Of a stretch of 64,000 nucleotides of DNA, positions 11,863 to 24,270 are shown one piece after another; position 1 is the stretch's first letter; the number at the start of each line of letters is the position of its first letter. Source of the stretch: Seriola aureovittata (taxonomy: Eukaryota > Chordata > Actinopteri > Carangiformes > Carangidae); NCBI RefSeq assembly GCF_021018895.1, contig NC_079374.1, forward strand, positions 4,932,001 through 4,996,000, read 5' to 3'. The notes beneath the pieces were generated by a model. That model was not told the origin of the DNA, searched no databases, and saw nothing but the letters and a program-made list of their open reading frames with translations. Made by a program: the position numbers and the translations under genes.

Positions 11863-12065
11863 CGATACAGACTCCCTTCGTCACTCCCGGGCCTCCGGAG
11901 CTCCACTTTTATTCTGGCCGACACGTAAGAGCCCGCGTCAGGCTACACCTCCGCCGCGTCACCGGGAACAACAACACGGAGATTGGAGAAGGACGAGAAA
12001 GCAGATGGCGACACTGACCGGAAATGAACGAAGTGCGAACGGAGACAGCCGGAAAGTACCGAGAA
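11500..12065 (-). promoter_or_regulatory. creb1 CpG-rich promoter with candidate untranslated exon 1
   Basis: This is the only CpG-rich block upstream of creb1. Three CRE half-sites (CGTCA on plus, TGACG on minus) occur at 11879-11883, 11936-11940 and 11957-11961, with ETS-type CCGGAA sites near 12020 and 12050. A consensus donor GTAAG on the minus strand at 11862-11858 could end an untranslated exon 1 (about 11863-12000). Mammalian CREB promoters are known to carry three CREs and to autoregulate; applying this here is inference. The exact start site is not determinable. Confidence 0.55.
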
Positions 12066-12345
12066 GAAGCGGATCATTACGACACCCCCCTGCCTCGTGG
12101 AGCGTTTGGCAAAAGGATAAAATTTTTTACAATAAGCAGTTTAATAATTATGTAACAGGAACAACAATAATCGTTGGTCATAAAAGCTTTTAGGCTGACT
12201 ATGAACCAGAACTCAGAAGGTTCAGCGGAATCGCATAAAGCAGATTTATTTATTTTATTTCTAGCTGAATATAATCGTGAAGTTTTGGTTTGAGACGAGT
12301 AGGAAACTTGAATTTTCATTAAAAACCACTTTCTGCTGGAGAAAT

Positions 12346-13148
12346 ACACTCACACAGAGCACTTTATTAGGAACACCATGTTAATACTGGGTATACGGCT
12401 TCTATTTGCTTCTCTGAACATGGATTCCACAGTATGTTGGGAATGCTGGAAGTAGCCATTAGAGGATGGTAAATTGTGGCCATAAAATGATGCACATGGT
12501 CAGCAACAATACTCAGACAGGCATTGGCATTCAAATGATGATTGATTAGTATTTAGGGACCCAAAGTGTTCCAAGAAAACATTCCCCACTACCATTGCAC
12601 CTCCTCCACCACCAGCAGCAGCCTGGACTGTTGACACGAAGCAGGTTGGGTCTTTAGATTCAGAATTTGGCTGTCGATGCCAAATTCCTGACCCATCTGC
12701 AGGCCTCAATAAAATCCAGATTCATCAGACCAGGCTACGTTTGTCTGGTCTCCAGCTGTCAAGTGTTGGTGAGCTTGTGCCCACTGCAGCTTCAGATTTC
12801 TGTTCTTGGCCGACAGGAGTCAAACCCGATGTGGTCTTCTGTCACAGTAATAAAGAGTGACTATTTTCCCCTGACCTCTCATATCAACAAGACCTTTCTG
12901 TCCATAAAACTGCCACTCACTGGATGTTTTTTTTGGTTGTTGTATGTTTTGCTTTTGGCTCCATTCTGAGTAAAAACTCCAGAGACTGGTGTGTGTGGTA
13001 ATCCCAGGAGATCAGCTGTTTCAGAAAAACCCAAACCAGCCCGTATGGCACCAACAACTATGCGTCAGTCAAAGTCACTGAGATCACATTTTCCCCCACT
13101 CTGATGTTTGATGTGAACATTAACTGAAGCTCCTGACCTGTATTTGCA
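12346..13148 (-). pseudogene. Degenerate Tc1-like transposon with transposase remnant
   Basis: The left end carries the terminal motif CACTTTATTAGGAACACC (12361-12378 area), the inverted-repeat end of a common fish Tc1-like (IS630-Tc1-mariner) element. On the minus strand, broken frames read through transposase segments: a TVQAAAGGGG-type stretch, then NVFLEHFGSL, then ADHVHHFMAT, corresponding to the DDE catalytic half. On the minus strand, text just before the left end corresponds to the transposase C-terminus, but the block between HFMAT and this end is missing, so part of the catalytic domain with its DNA-end motif is deleted. Stops and frameshifts abound. The opposite end stops around 13148 without its inverted repeat. 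It is a dead fossil copy. Identification rests on my memory of the family and was not searched. Confidence 0.75.
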
Positions 13149-16100
13149 GGATTTAAGCTTCAGCTCCTCCCAAGAGGAGGAGGAGGCTCTTTACCCTTTG
13201 AGACTTCAATGAAGAGCTGGTTTTGCTTACACAGGTTGCCAGTCTACCACAACACGATTATTCACACATGGGTCATTAAGTCTCCAGTTAACCAGCATCT
13301 GTGACATTAACCCGAATTAAGTAAATAGTCTCTACACAGATACTTCTGCTACACCAGTGTTATCCATTCACATCCTTCCACATACACTTGTAGTTGTCAG
13401 CTGTTTTTCACACAATATTTTGACGCCACAGTAGAAAAAGCACAGTTGTAAACAATAAAATGATCGATGGCCGAACTGCATGAATGGCTCTCTCTCACAG
13501 TCGCACCTCACTGTGACATGGAGACATTGTTGATGTTATTAGTAACACCCGTGCTTTTGATGGTAAGACAAGTCAAAATGTCTGCTGCATGTGAAACAGG
13601 TCTATGTTTGCTGAAGCCATTCTTGCTGTCACCACCAGAGGGCAGCATAAGACCGATTTAAATTGAACACAGTGGTGGGATCTGCAGGTATTCTGTACAA
13701 TGGAATACACAGTGCAAGTATGAAATATGAAAATACAAAAAAAGTTTTGAAGAGATAAAACAAAAGTTAGACACGTGGAAGGACTCTGGCAAAGACTTGC
13801 AGGTTTTCTGACATGCGGCATCGTGATAATGAGGAGACCGAGTTGCTCGTCTAACCTGGGACTCCAGCCAGTTTTATGCAAACTAATCTTGGATTAGGAT
13901 TTTGAGCACCAATATGTCTCAGGATGGGATACTTGACTAAACCTTGCTACAATATTCTCCACCACACAACTGAGGAGGATAAAAATACACATATTTTACT
14001 CCTCATTAAAAAAAAATACTCTACCGGTCCACAGCTGACAAACTAAAACACCAAGTGGAATGAGTTTGCACTGATACTGAGAAATCAATCGATTCAGTAA
14101 ATCCTGAAAATATAGTCAAGGAGCAAGAAGTATCCATTTGAATTTTGTGTGTCCTCTCTGTGTCTCATGAAGCCTCACAATTGAAAACATCACATATAAT
14201 CTGACAGGATGTTCTTCTCTTTCCCTGATGGAAGCAGAGCTCGCCACAGGCCAGCGAGGCAGGCTGGTTCTTATCTCCACAGATGGTGGCACTGTAGAGC
14301 TGTGTAAACCCTCCGACCATGTGCTCCTCGGTCTCTGCCTCCTCTCCTCCTCCTCCCCAGCGACAGCCGCCGCTGCTGGTGTGTCACCACGCAGATATGT
14401 GGAGTTTATCAAGGCAATTCCTTTTATAATCCTCCTGATGCTCGTTGTCGGTGTTTTATCTGTTTAATAGCATTTTACTGCTACACGCCATAAAAAACAC
14501 CCTTTTTATTGTGACACCAACACATTGTTTGGGGAATTGACCCTGCCTGGGTAATGAACAGCAGTGATTTTGCAGCTAGTTATAAAAAAAAAAAAAAAAG
14601 GAGGGGAGGAGGGTGGAGAGGTTTTTTTTTTGGGGGGGGGTTAATTTTGACCCAAAGAGAAGAGGAGGAATATTTTATAGAAGGGTCATTAGTCAACATT
14701 CACTTAGTTATACGGGGGGAAAACCATCACGCTTAAATGGCATTTTGTAAATATATATTTGAAATGACATTAACTGTTGGAATACAAAGATGAAAAATAT
14801 ACAGACAGGGAACAAATAAAAGTAAAAACCTAACACATACAGCTCACTGATTGTTTAAAAATGATGAGAATCACATGTTGTACAACACCACCATCACAAC
14901 ACCAAATGAGGAAATATCTTGGGGATGGTATTCATCCCTCCATTATAGTTCAGACACTTGGAGAGTTTATGTAAGGAGCGCTGAAGCCGTTCTGGATGAC
15001 TGTGGTAAACCAACACTTACTACTTGCTCGGGTTTGCCACTGTTCTTTGGAAGAGTTCCTGGAACTAAATTTGGGCACCGCTTAGAAGGTGATACTTAAT
15101 CCAGTTCCAGGTATTTTCAGGGATTGCTGGCAGTGCTTTCAATCGTATTCGGCCAAGCAGATGAGTCATCACATCACAACAAGGACAGCCAAAACAACAC
15201 AACGACAATAATCACCATTTTACTTGGTGTCTCTTTCTATATAAAACAGGTCAACCAATACTTTAAGAAAGAAAAGAAGAAAAAAAAACAGAAGGACAAT
15301 GAAGGATGCTTGTTGGACAAATGAAGACGTACCGGGTCTCATTAGTTTTTGGGGAGAGTCTGAGGGAGCTAGAGTCTCTGCCTAGAGACCAAAAGATCTA
15401 TCAGGGCCAGAAAACGCAGGGACACGTCACGCAGCCAAAAAGTGCACAGAAAGTAATAAAAGGATGAAATGAGATTATAGGAAAAATAAAGATATCAATG
15501 CACGGAGTGGAGCAATCAGTTCTAATAGAAGCACTTTCTGCATTAAAGGAACACACACCGATTTTTCACATGGAGTTCAATTTACTTGTCACAAGGAGCA
15601 GGCTTCTACTAGGCCTGTGGAAACAGTTGAATAATGCCTCTGCAGCTCTAAAAGGGAAAGATGGAAAAACAACATCAGGATGTAATGAAAGATGGTACCC
15701 AGTTGCATTATGGGAAGCGTAGGATTTAATGTTTCTGGAACTTGATCCATACGAGAGACCAGTGGTGAGGCTTCAGTTTTGGCCTTTCTTTTTCAAATGT
15801 GTCTCTGGCACATCCGCCAGCTTTATGGAAGGGCAGTGCTAAATCATTGGAGTTGCCCTTTAACAGATCCTATATTCAGATACACATCATGTGTTTATAG
15901 CAGGTGGAAGTGCAGTATACTAGTGTCCATTATTGCTGTGACAGTTGGGAGTCGACATTTCCATGGCTGTTGTCGTAGAGTTATAAATATATCGCCTATA
16001 ATTTGGATCTTGCTTTTGAACAACCGTAGGAGCAGGGAGTTAATACAAGAGCAAACAGGTGAGTGTTCCACTGCCAACAGGATATTTCACAACACATTTT

Positions 16101-16462
16101 TACATTTTTACTAAATTCAAACCCCTGCTGCTCAATTTCACAAACACTTAGAGTGTTTCTGACACTTGCACAAGAAACTGTGAAAGGTTACCTTCCTGGC
16201 AAGATCTAGTAAGTGTGTGTGATCAGCATGGCCCAGAATCTATGAGCATTTTATTTTTGGTCATGTCATTTTAGTTGTTCGTGTTTAAAATAAAGACAGA
16301 GTGGAAATTACTGTGGAAATAAGACTTCTCTAACTCAATACTACAATACAGTGATTAGCTCACTAAGATGGAGAAGTAGTACATTTTCTGACCAAAAGAG
16401 GAAGAGGAATATTTTAAAGAGACAGAGAGAAGTGTGTTCTCCATGTAGAAATAAAACTGATT

Positions 16463-16463
<1 letters not shown>
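13149..16463. other. Intergenic, no supportable gene
   Basis: This is A+T-rich intergenic DNA with an A15-17 run and G10 run at about 14584-14640. The ORFs here are short and show no recognisable protein. Confidence 0.5.

Positions 16464-16517
<54 letters not shown>
16464..16517. repeat. (CA)27 microsatellite
   Basis: An uninterrupted CA array. It is followed 61 bp later by TG arrays of opposite polarity. Confidence 0.97.
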
Positions 16518-16523
<6 letters not shown>

Positions 16524-16567
16524 GAAAGAATCAATAGAGGCATTTGGTCTATTATCATAAACACACA

Positions 16568-16578
<11 letters not shown>

Positions 16579-16618
<40 letters not shown>

Positions 16619-16727
16619 AAGAATGGTGTTTTTATCTCCAGATGGTTGACTGAGACTTGGCTGGTTGGTACAGAGAGTCAGGGAGAAAAGCAGGCAGAAG
16701 GCGTCTTTTCTACTTGAGCTCGACTAA

Positions 16728-16770
<43 letters not shown>
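16579..16770. repeat. (TG)19 and (TG)20 microsatellites
   Basis: Two uninterrupted TG arrays at 16579-16616 and 16731-16770, with a shorter imperfect one to about 16827. Confidence 0.95.
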
Positions 16771-16773
<3 letters not shown>

Positions 16774-16929
16774 CATGTCTGCCAACCTGCCTGCCTGTGT
16801 GTGTGCACATGTGTGTGTGTGTGTATGTGATTGACCTTGAGAAAGGAGGCTCAGTTGGAGGAGAGAGGGATGAGAGCCTACCTCCCCCGTTCACCCCCCT
16901 CACCCCCCACTGTGCCTCCCCCCCTGGGT

Positions 16930-17756
16930 AAAGGACGACTGGCTTCTCATTCTCCGTCTGTCCTCTCTTTTCTTCTTCTCGTATCCTTTTCTTTTCTCTC
17001 TTCTTCTCTGCTCTCCTCTCCTCTTTTATCTTTGCATGTGCCGGTTCCCTATTTTCTCTCTCTTCTCATTTTTTCTCCTTGTTTCCTCTCCTCTTTTCTC
17101 TCCCTCTCCTTACATCCACTTGTCTCCTCTTCTTTCCCCTTTCATTTCCTCACCTCGTTCACTCTCATCTCCTCTCCTCCTTTGAATCTTCTCCTTTCCA
17201 ATTGTTTCCTCTCTTCTGTCCTTGTTTCATTTTTTCTCCTCTTTTCCTCTCCTTTCCTCCTCCCACATCTTCTACCGTCTCTTCCTTTCTCCTTGTCTCC
17301 CCTCCTTAACCACTCCTCTCCTACCCTCTCTCCTCTCCTCTTTCCTCCTTGTTTCCTCCCTTATTTCCTCTACTTTCCTATTTATTTCCTCTCCTTTTCT
17401 TTTACTTTCTTCCCCTCTTGTCTCCTTGTCTCCTCTCCTCTCCTCTCATCTCCTCCTCTCACATGTTCTCCCCTCACCTCTCCTCCCATCCTCCTCCTTT
17501 CTCCTCATCTCCTCTCCTTAATCCCTCCACTCTTCCTCTCTCTTCTCTCCTCTCCTCTTTTCTCCTTGTTTCCTTTCCTCTCCTTCTTTATCTCCTCTCA
17601 TTTTGTATTTATAACCTCTCCCTTTACTTTACTTCCCTCTCCTCCTTTCTCTTTTGTCTCCTTTCCTCCTCTATTTTGTTTTTCCTCCCCTCTTTCCTTG
17701 CTCCCCTCTCCTCCTCTCTCCTCTCCCTGCGTGTCATCTCCCTTCACATTGAATAA
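16930..17756. repeat. Approximately 800-bp polypyrimidine tract (C/T on plus strand)
   Basis: This stretch is almost entirely C and T, built from shuffled TCCTC, TTTCC and TCTCC words. The phrase TCCTTGTTTCCTC recurs irregularly (about 17078, 17220, 17346 and 17566), as in a decayed minisatellite. The long open frame over it is low-complexity Ser/Leu/Pro/Phe and is not a gene. A purine-rich patch follows at 17803-17845. Confidence 0.93.
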
Positions 17757-17845
17757 ACGTGGACTCCTCTAACACTCGCTTTCAGCAGCCAAGGTGCTCT
17801 GCATGAGAGAGAAGAAAAGAAAAAAAGAGAAAAGAAGAAACACAG

Positions 17846-19923
17846 ACACGTCTAAAGAAAAGGAGAGCTAGGGAATCAAATGCCAAACTAAAAGCTCTTT
17901 GAAAAGCTTTGGAGACGGCAGGATGTCCGGGGGGTAATTTAAAAAACCTGCCACGGGAAACGGTCAAAGAGAAGGTGTGACGCTCTATCTGTGATATGCT
18001 TCATATTCACAAAGGGTCCGAAAAAACAGCACTTTGATTCCTTCACGACACTTGTATCAGCATGTTTCACTGTGTCACAGACGGTGTTTTCTCTCACATG
18101 ATTTGATTTTTTGTTCTGCTGGCCTTTCGAATAATGCCGTATACGGTGTGTTGACTCCTCACAGTGTGTCCATTTGCTGCTTCACATCCTCTGCTTTGTC
18201 TCCGGTTGAACGGCACGTACAGTAACTTGCCTTAATTTGAATCTGTCTGTCGTTCTTTTTCCGCACTAGCTCTTTCATCCTCTCTCAAAAAATCACACGG
18301 CTCAGAGAAAACACGGAGGCAATTTAAAACTGTGATATTTTTACATACGAAAAGAGACACCACTTTAATTCACAGCATCCCATTCATTCTGAACAAAATG
18401 GAAACCATTCAACTGGTCCCAGTTAGTCGGTGGTAGCCATTAAAAAGCACTGAAAGGTTTTCAATCCAAGGGACCTGACAAACAAAACTCAAGGAATGAA
18501 AAAACAAAGCGCCAAAGCCGACTGATCAAACGCTGTGTGTCGCCTCATGTCTTCAATATTTTTGTGATCAATTTTTTATTGTGTTTTGTCTGCAACCAAA
18601 CAGAGCAAAACAAACCGAACGAGACGACAGAAGATTCAGACGAGCCAAACAATATCATCTAATAGCATTATAAAAGCCTGATAGTAAAGCAGTCTGTGAA
18701 AAATAAACAGGTTTACCTTTAATCTTCCCTTGACACACAAAAGAAGCTATTATCAGATATTCTGGTGAGAACTGCTTGAAAGTAAATCAGTAATCACTGT
18801 ATTTAGAAACCTAAAAAAACATCATGGAAAGTCAAAGCAAGTAAACTAATCAACTCTTTTTACACACATGGATCTGTTTAAATGATGTAGTTATATGGTT
18901 GGAACGAGTTGGAAGTTTGTTTCGATGTCTGCATTCGCAAAGCACAGATCAGCCTGATGTTAATTTCATCAACTCGTATCCACATCTGTATTATGAAGCA
19001 GACAGGGGTCATGCACACCAGTCCGCATACAACATACAGCACTGAAGTTCAAAATATTGTTTGAATGCAGGAAAAATAAAATTAATTTGACTGTGTAAAA
19101 ACACAACAGGCCATACTTTGTGCTCCAGGGGGTTGCGTTCATTAAATGCACGGCGACTCTGACCTATTGCACGCCCTGTTGCCCTAACAAAAACTAGACT
19201 ACTGTTGCTCTCTTCATTGCCGGATAATGGAGTAAACTAATGAGTCATGCTGGACAGGTAATTATGAAGCCGAGTGGTGGAAGCATTTTTGCATTCAGCA
19301 CCACAGATAGCCTGTTTGCTGCCTCTTAAAAACACAACTGCCTTTAAAGTCTCTTTATGGCAACAAAAATGTGAGGTCACCTGTTGAACAGTGAGACGCT
19401 GGAGGCACAGCCAATGAGCAACAGTTTAGTTCAGGATTAGACTCTGTGGAGAACATCTGAATTACTATACGTTGAATAAATGACCTGTTATGTCTTATGT
19501 GTTAGAACTTGAGTGAAGGTCCGAAGGCTAATGTTTGTAGTCTGCATGAAATTTATGTCACACAGACCGGTTTACAGCCGCGCTCATATTTACAGTAAAT
19601 ATAGTGCTGCGTTACTAGACAAAAACATTCGAAAAACACAAGTTAGTGACAGTTTGAGGAGCTCGAGGGTCTTTATTTGTGCGACAGACTCTAAACTGAG
19701 AGAATAAGAGCCAAGACTGTTCCCTGGAAAATGATAATAAATAAACTGAAATACTGTGAGCCTAAGTGAAGGTGCACACCGAGAGAAGAGTGGGTCACTT
19801 TATGAGCGGTAACAGACTCAGCGATAACACATGATCATCTATAACATGCTGTCCATCTTTTCAAAATGTTGTCACCCTGAAAGGTACCACACCATGAAAT
19901 CTGTGTCTCTGGCTCAAAGATTA

Positions 19924-19926
<3 letters not shown>
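17846..19926. other. Intergenic, no supportable gene
   Basis: No gene, repeat family or strong motif recognised. The segment 19200-19290 (spaced ATAATGG, TAATGAGTCAT, GGTAATTATGA) resembles a regulatory element but is unproven. Confidence 0.4.

Positions 19927-19983
<57 letters not shown>
19927..19983. repeat. (CT)28 microsatellite
   Basis: An uninterrupted CT array. Confidence 0.97.
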
Positions 19984-19986
<3 letters not shown>

Positions 19987-20063
19987 CGTGTAGGTCAAAC
20001 AGTGGCAGACAACACACAAACACACTCAACTAGACTCTAGTGGAAACCTCTGGGGTTGAAAAA

Positions 20064-20330
20064 TGAAGCCAACACAGAAGTGCTAAAAACTGCGGTTCTT
20101 TGAATGACCACTAGAGTCTGGCTCCAAAAGCGAGTCGGCCCCCCCCACCCCCACCCCCCCCGACTCCCATGTTAAAAGGCCCAACTTTACAGCAGAAATA
20201 AAAATGTTTACAGCCTCGTACAAAAATGGTTTTGTTCTCTGTAATTCCCTCCTTCATGACAACTGTACGAGGGGTGAATTCTTATATAACTCGCCGTTTA
20301 AATTTTTATGGTAGCAACATACCTGAAGTC
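20064..20330 (+). repeat. Dispersed repeat R1, copy A
   Basis: The text GAAGCCAACACAGAAGTGCTAAAA ... CCAACTTTACAGCAGAAATA ... TGTTTACAGCC is found again, inverted, at 42768-42911 with about 80 percent identity by eye. A C-rich insertion (20140-20161) sits in this copy. It looks like a short non-coding fish repeat; the class is unknown. Confidence 0.75.
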
Positions 20331-21639
20331 ACAGTCTGACGTTCACTGTTTCGTGCTGTGTGGAGTAAATCCCGTGTGGGGGGAGCGTCACATCAAACAC
20401 CTCTTCATTACGGAGTACAGGAAGATGTTCCAGTAGACTCGTTTCATCTGCTTCATCTATCTTTTCCCTGTTTCCACTGTGACCTTTAAAAAAAGGAGGC
20501 GAGGAGGAGACACAAGAAGAAGCAAGACCTTTATCAATGGAGTGTGTTCTCATCTTATAATTTTCCACTTTGTCTGTCTCCTTTAAAATCAGCTGTGACT
20601 GTTCACTAACTAGACTGGTGTTCCCTGCTGTGTAAAAGCTGTTAAATCCCATTCACAGTATAAATAGCTTGTCGTTTGCGATATCAAATCTTAAGTAAAT
20701 TCAGAAATCTGTGGTAAATGATCCATGGAGGAGATTTATGAGTTGAAGATAGAAGCATCAAATATAAATCTAATTTGTGGAAAACTATTCCCAATGACCC
20801 TCCTTTGCTAAACCATGTTCCCCTTAGTTACTCTTACTAGTGTTGATCCAGCGTTCATGATGCATGCCCCAAGACATGGAAATGGAGGAGGCATCGTTCT
20901 TGAATTACAAAGTAGCTGATTGTAATTGCTAGTGCAGTATTATAAAAAGATATTAGACTGTTTCTTTCAGTAAGGCTGTTAGGATGTTTAATGTACTCAT
21001 ACACAAAGTTACTTGGACAAACAAAACAAACATTTTAGGCTTTATAGTAAATATTTAAAAAAAAATAAATGTTCTACTCATACATGACAATAAGTACGGT
21101 GCCCCAGAAAAGGTCATGAACAGATTTATTTTCTCTCCTGAAATTCTTTTAGCTTTCTATTTATTACTTTGTGATATTTTTACATTCCTCCTGATCCATA
21201 GCAACAGTCCAGTTACAACACGCTGCCCCTGCAGAAACGACAGAAAGAAGAGATGATGCGACACTTCACATGATGCATTTATTCCTGATTGATTCCTGAA
21301 ATGGTTAACAGCTGCAACTGTGGTTGTATCTATGGTGCTATGGGTCTCTCTTTACTGCTCATGTAAAGCATTGTTAAGCCACACAGGATTTAAACCTGCA
21401 GTGCTTTTATCAGATATGACAAATGTGTTACCGATACACTGCGGGAGTTTGGGAATACAGCTCATCATGTCAATTCACTGCACACAAACTGCCACTGTGT
21501 GTATGTTACACTCCTTAATCATATCAATGCAAAGCCATGGCTAAAGCCTCCATCAGCACCCCTGACATATTTAAAAATTACACTAACAGTATGCTAACTC
21601 TTGGCTTTGGCAGTAACATAAGATTACTTCTGAATAGTT

Positions 21640-21790
21640 AGCCAGGAATGCTAATGTTGATTTATATATCTGGGAAAATGCACGTTAATTGCCATTTTTA
21701 TTCAGCTGCTTTTCATTAATGAGATATAAATTAACCTGACTAATATCTATATCACAGTGAGCTCGACACACTCCATTTACTGAAGAAAAA
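21640..21790. promoter_or_regulatory. Candidate conserved non-coding element
   Basis: This is an A+T-rich but complex sequence with clustered homeodomain-type cores (GTTAATTGCC, TTCATTAATGAGATATAAATTAA) and no repeat signature. It is offered only on sequence style; conservation cannot be tested here. Confidence 0.25.
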
Positions 21791-22222
21791 TGTAGAGAAA
21801 ATTAGTTCACATTGGTTTTTCATATCTTACATCCCTGATGAATACATCCAGGTAGCAACAAGGAACTTTATCACTGCTTTGCATCCACCGAGAAGAAGCT
21901 GGCATCCATTTTTCTGTCTGTGCATCCTAGTTTCTACATTTAATGTCTGGGCAGAGCAGCTCCTCATTTCCCCTGAGCAGAGACTGAGTGCATGCAGAGG
22001 AGGAGTGGGAGGTGAGGGGAGGCAAGAGGCGGAGGCCTGAGCAGGGCTATTTTTATGAGGCACATAATAAAAATATGGAGATGAAGCATCTATATGCTAC
22101 CTGAGGACCTTCTCCCTGCTCCCAGTCTGGCCCGACAACCTCCTCTCTTGTTTCTGCTCCCCGCCTTCCGTGGAGGATAGCGAGAACAGGCTGAGATGAA
22201 TGAGACTAATAACCCTACTGTC

Positions 22223-22224
<2 letters not shown>

Positions 22225-22269
<45 letters not shown>
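22225..22269. repeat. (GA)22 microsatellite
   Basis: An uninterrupted GA array, followed by purine-rich DNA at 22348-22400. Confidence 0.96.
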
Positions 22270-22270
<1 letters not shown>

Positions 22271-23039
22271 AGTGGGGAGGGTCATGATGGTATAAACACC
22301 AGAGCGAAAGCTTGCAGGTCTATGGTTCTATTTTTACTACGGTACAAGGGGTGGAGGAGGGAGGAGGAGAAAAGAGGGATGGAGGGAGGGAAGAGGAAGT
22401 GGTATGAAAATGTGAATTCTGCATTATTCATGGACCCAGTGGAGGAGCATGGATGGCGGCTGGGACACCTTTCACAGCCTGCACACACACATTTGGACTT
22501 ATATACGAATGAGGACGCTCATTGACATAATACATTCCCTAGCCAGTAACATTACAGGGCAACGTCCCTGATTTTGCACATTAAAGCTCCTCTAACTACG
22601 TTAACAACAAAGCAAATGTCTAATGTGAAAGAAGCCACTCACAGTGACAAAACAACAGCAAATTACCACCAGCTCTGCAACTCTACTGAGCTTTTTTAAG
22701 CCTCTTTTAGCTCCAGCAGCAGCAGCTGTTGTCAGCAAACAAGCTTGGACAAATTCACTGTACACTACCTGTCCAGCACAAAATCACTGACAACGTTATC
22801 AGCAGCTAGCTGGTGCAGAAAGGGGAACATTTAAAGTAGTGATGGTGAAATGAAGCTTGATGAAGCACTGACCAGAACCAGTCCAGCTAAGTGGTGCGAG
22901 AAAAGCTTCATTTCTTGATGCGTCATGTTAACAGAGAGCGATACGGGCCAGAATGTAACATAGGCAAACATGCAAACTGGAATTACCACCTTGTGGTTGT
23001 AAGGAAATATGGTCACAATCTTCCTGAGCTACAGCAGTG

Positions 23040-23285
23040 TTTTCTGCACAACATTATGATGTCACAGTGAAGCTGACCTTTGACTATTTGGATATAAAAT
23101 GTCATCACTTCATTTTATCAGTTCATCCTTGAGTCCAAATGAATGTTTGTGCCAAAATTTGAAGAAGTTCCCTCGAGGCGTTACTGAGATATCGCTTTCA
23201 CAAGAACGGGACATACGTACGAGGGACAACCCGAAAACATAATGCCTATGGCCCTGGCTGTCGCCGGCGCCGAGGCACAAAAATG
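23040..23285 (+). repeat. Teleost interspersed repeat (CATCCTTGAGTCCAA... family)
   Basis: The phrases CAGTTCATCCTTGAGTCCAA, TTTGTGCCAAAATTTGAAGA, TTACTGAGATATCGC and GACAACCCGAAAACATAATG, ending in GTCGCCGGCGCCGAGGCA, belong to a repeat that I recognise as very common in fish genomes. It has no coding capacity. Confidence 0.7.
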
Positions 23286-24222
23286 ATGCCTCAATAATCT
23301 TAAAGCATTGATAATAATATTACACTACTACGCTCATACTTTATTGGGAGAAATAAAACTGTCAAACTGGAAAGGTCTTAGTTTTCCTCGATGGATCCAT
23401 CGCAAATACAACCAGTCCAGTAATAAAATATAGGTGCTGCTCATCTGTTCTGGTCTGGCCTGTTTACATTTATGTATATGTATATATGTATATATATAAA
23501 TATACTGTATTTGTGTGTGCATGTGTTTATGCAGATCATCCAGATTTCAGTATGTGTTTTTGACCATGAACTGTTTCTCTTGGGTCATATATGCATCTCA
23601 TATTTCACAGCAAGTTTATGGATTTATTCATGTTCATATCTGATACTCTAATATCCTTGTGTGTCTTTGTATCACTGTCCTGAGCTGTGTGAGTGTTTGT
23701 CAGTGTGTGTTTGTTCATGGATGCCATATTGTTTACATGGCTGAGTGACCTTCACAGGGTCGTGTCACACACAGTAAAACCCTCTGTGCTGTAACTGTGC
23801 ACAGTTTTCAGCCCTGTACTCGAGCTTTCAGACTGGCACGAATATCATGTTTCTTCACGATGGAGCTTCAAGAATCACAACAGTTTTATGTTACACACTG
23901 GAGTCTTACAAACTCACATGACAGTGAGGTTTAGCAGTGGGTTTGTGGTATAAATAGGTCTGCCTGCTTATGAGATGTATTAAATATACTCCAGGGTGCC
24001 ATAAAAATAAACAAAGGACAGTACAGAACTGGGAGACAGTGTCCAGGCTGTAGAGGTAAATGTCTGTAAATGTCTCTCTTCCTGGTAAACAGAGAATCTT
24101 GAAAAGATAATGTCATCGTGCACGAGAGAACATATAAACCTCTGAAATAAGGTGAACTGTCATATGTACACTTTGCTTTTATATGAATAACAAGTTATGA
24201 CATGTTAATAAGTGAGTTCACT

Positions 24223-24225
<3 letters not shown>

Positions 24226-24270
<45 letters not shown>

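Noticed and set aside
11765..12193. 142-codon plus-strand frame over the creb1 promoter
   Set aside because: CpG-rich DNA has few stop codons by chance; the frame has no recognisable domain and runs antisense to the creb1 promoter.
16831..17772. 313-codon plus-strand open frame
   Set aside because: It is the translation of the polypyrimidine tract (Ser/Leu/Pro/Phe only); three overlapping frames are open for the same reason.
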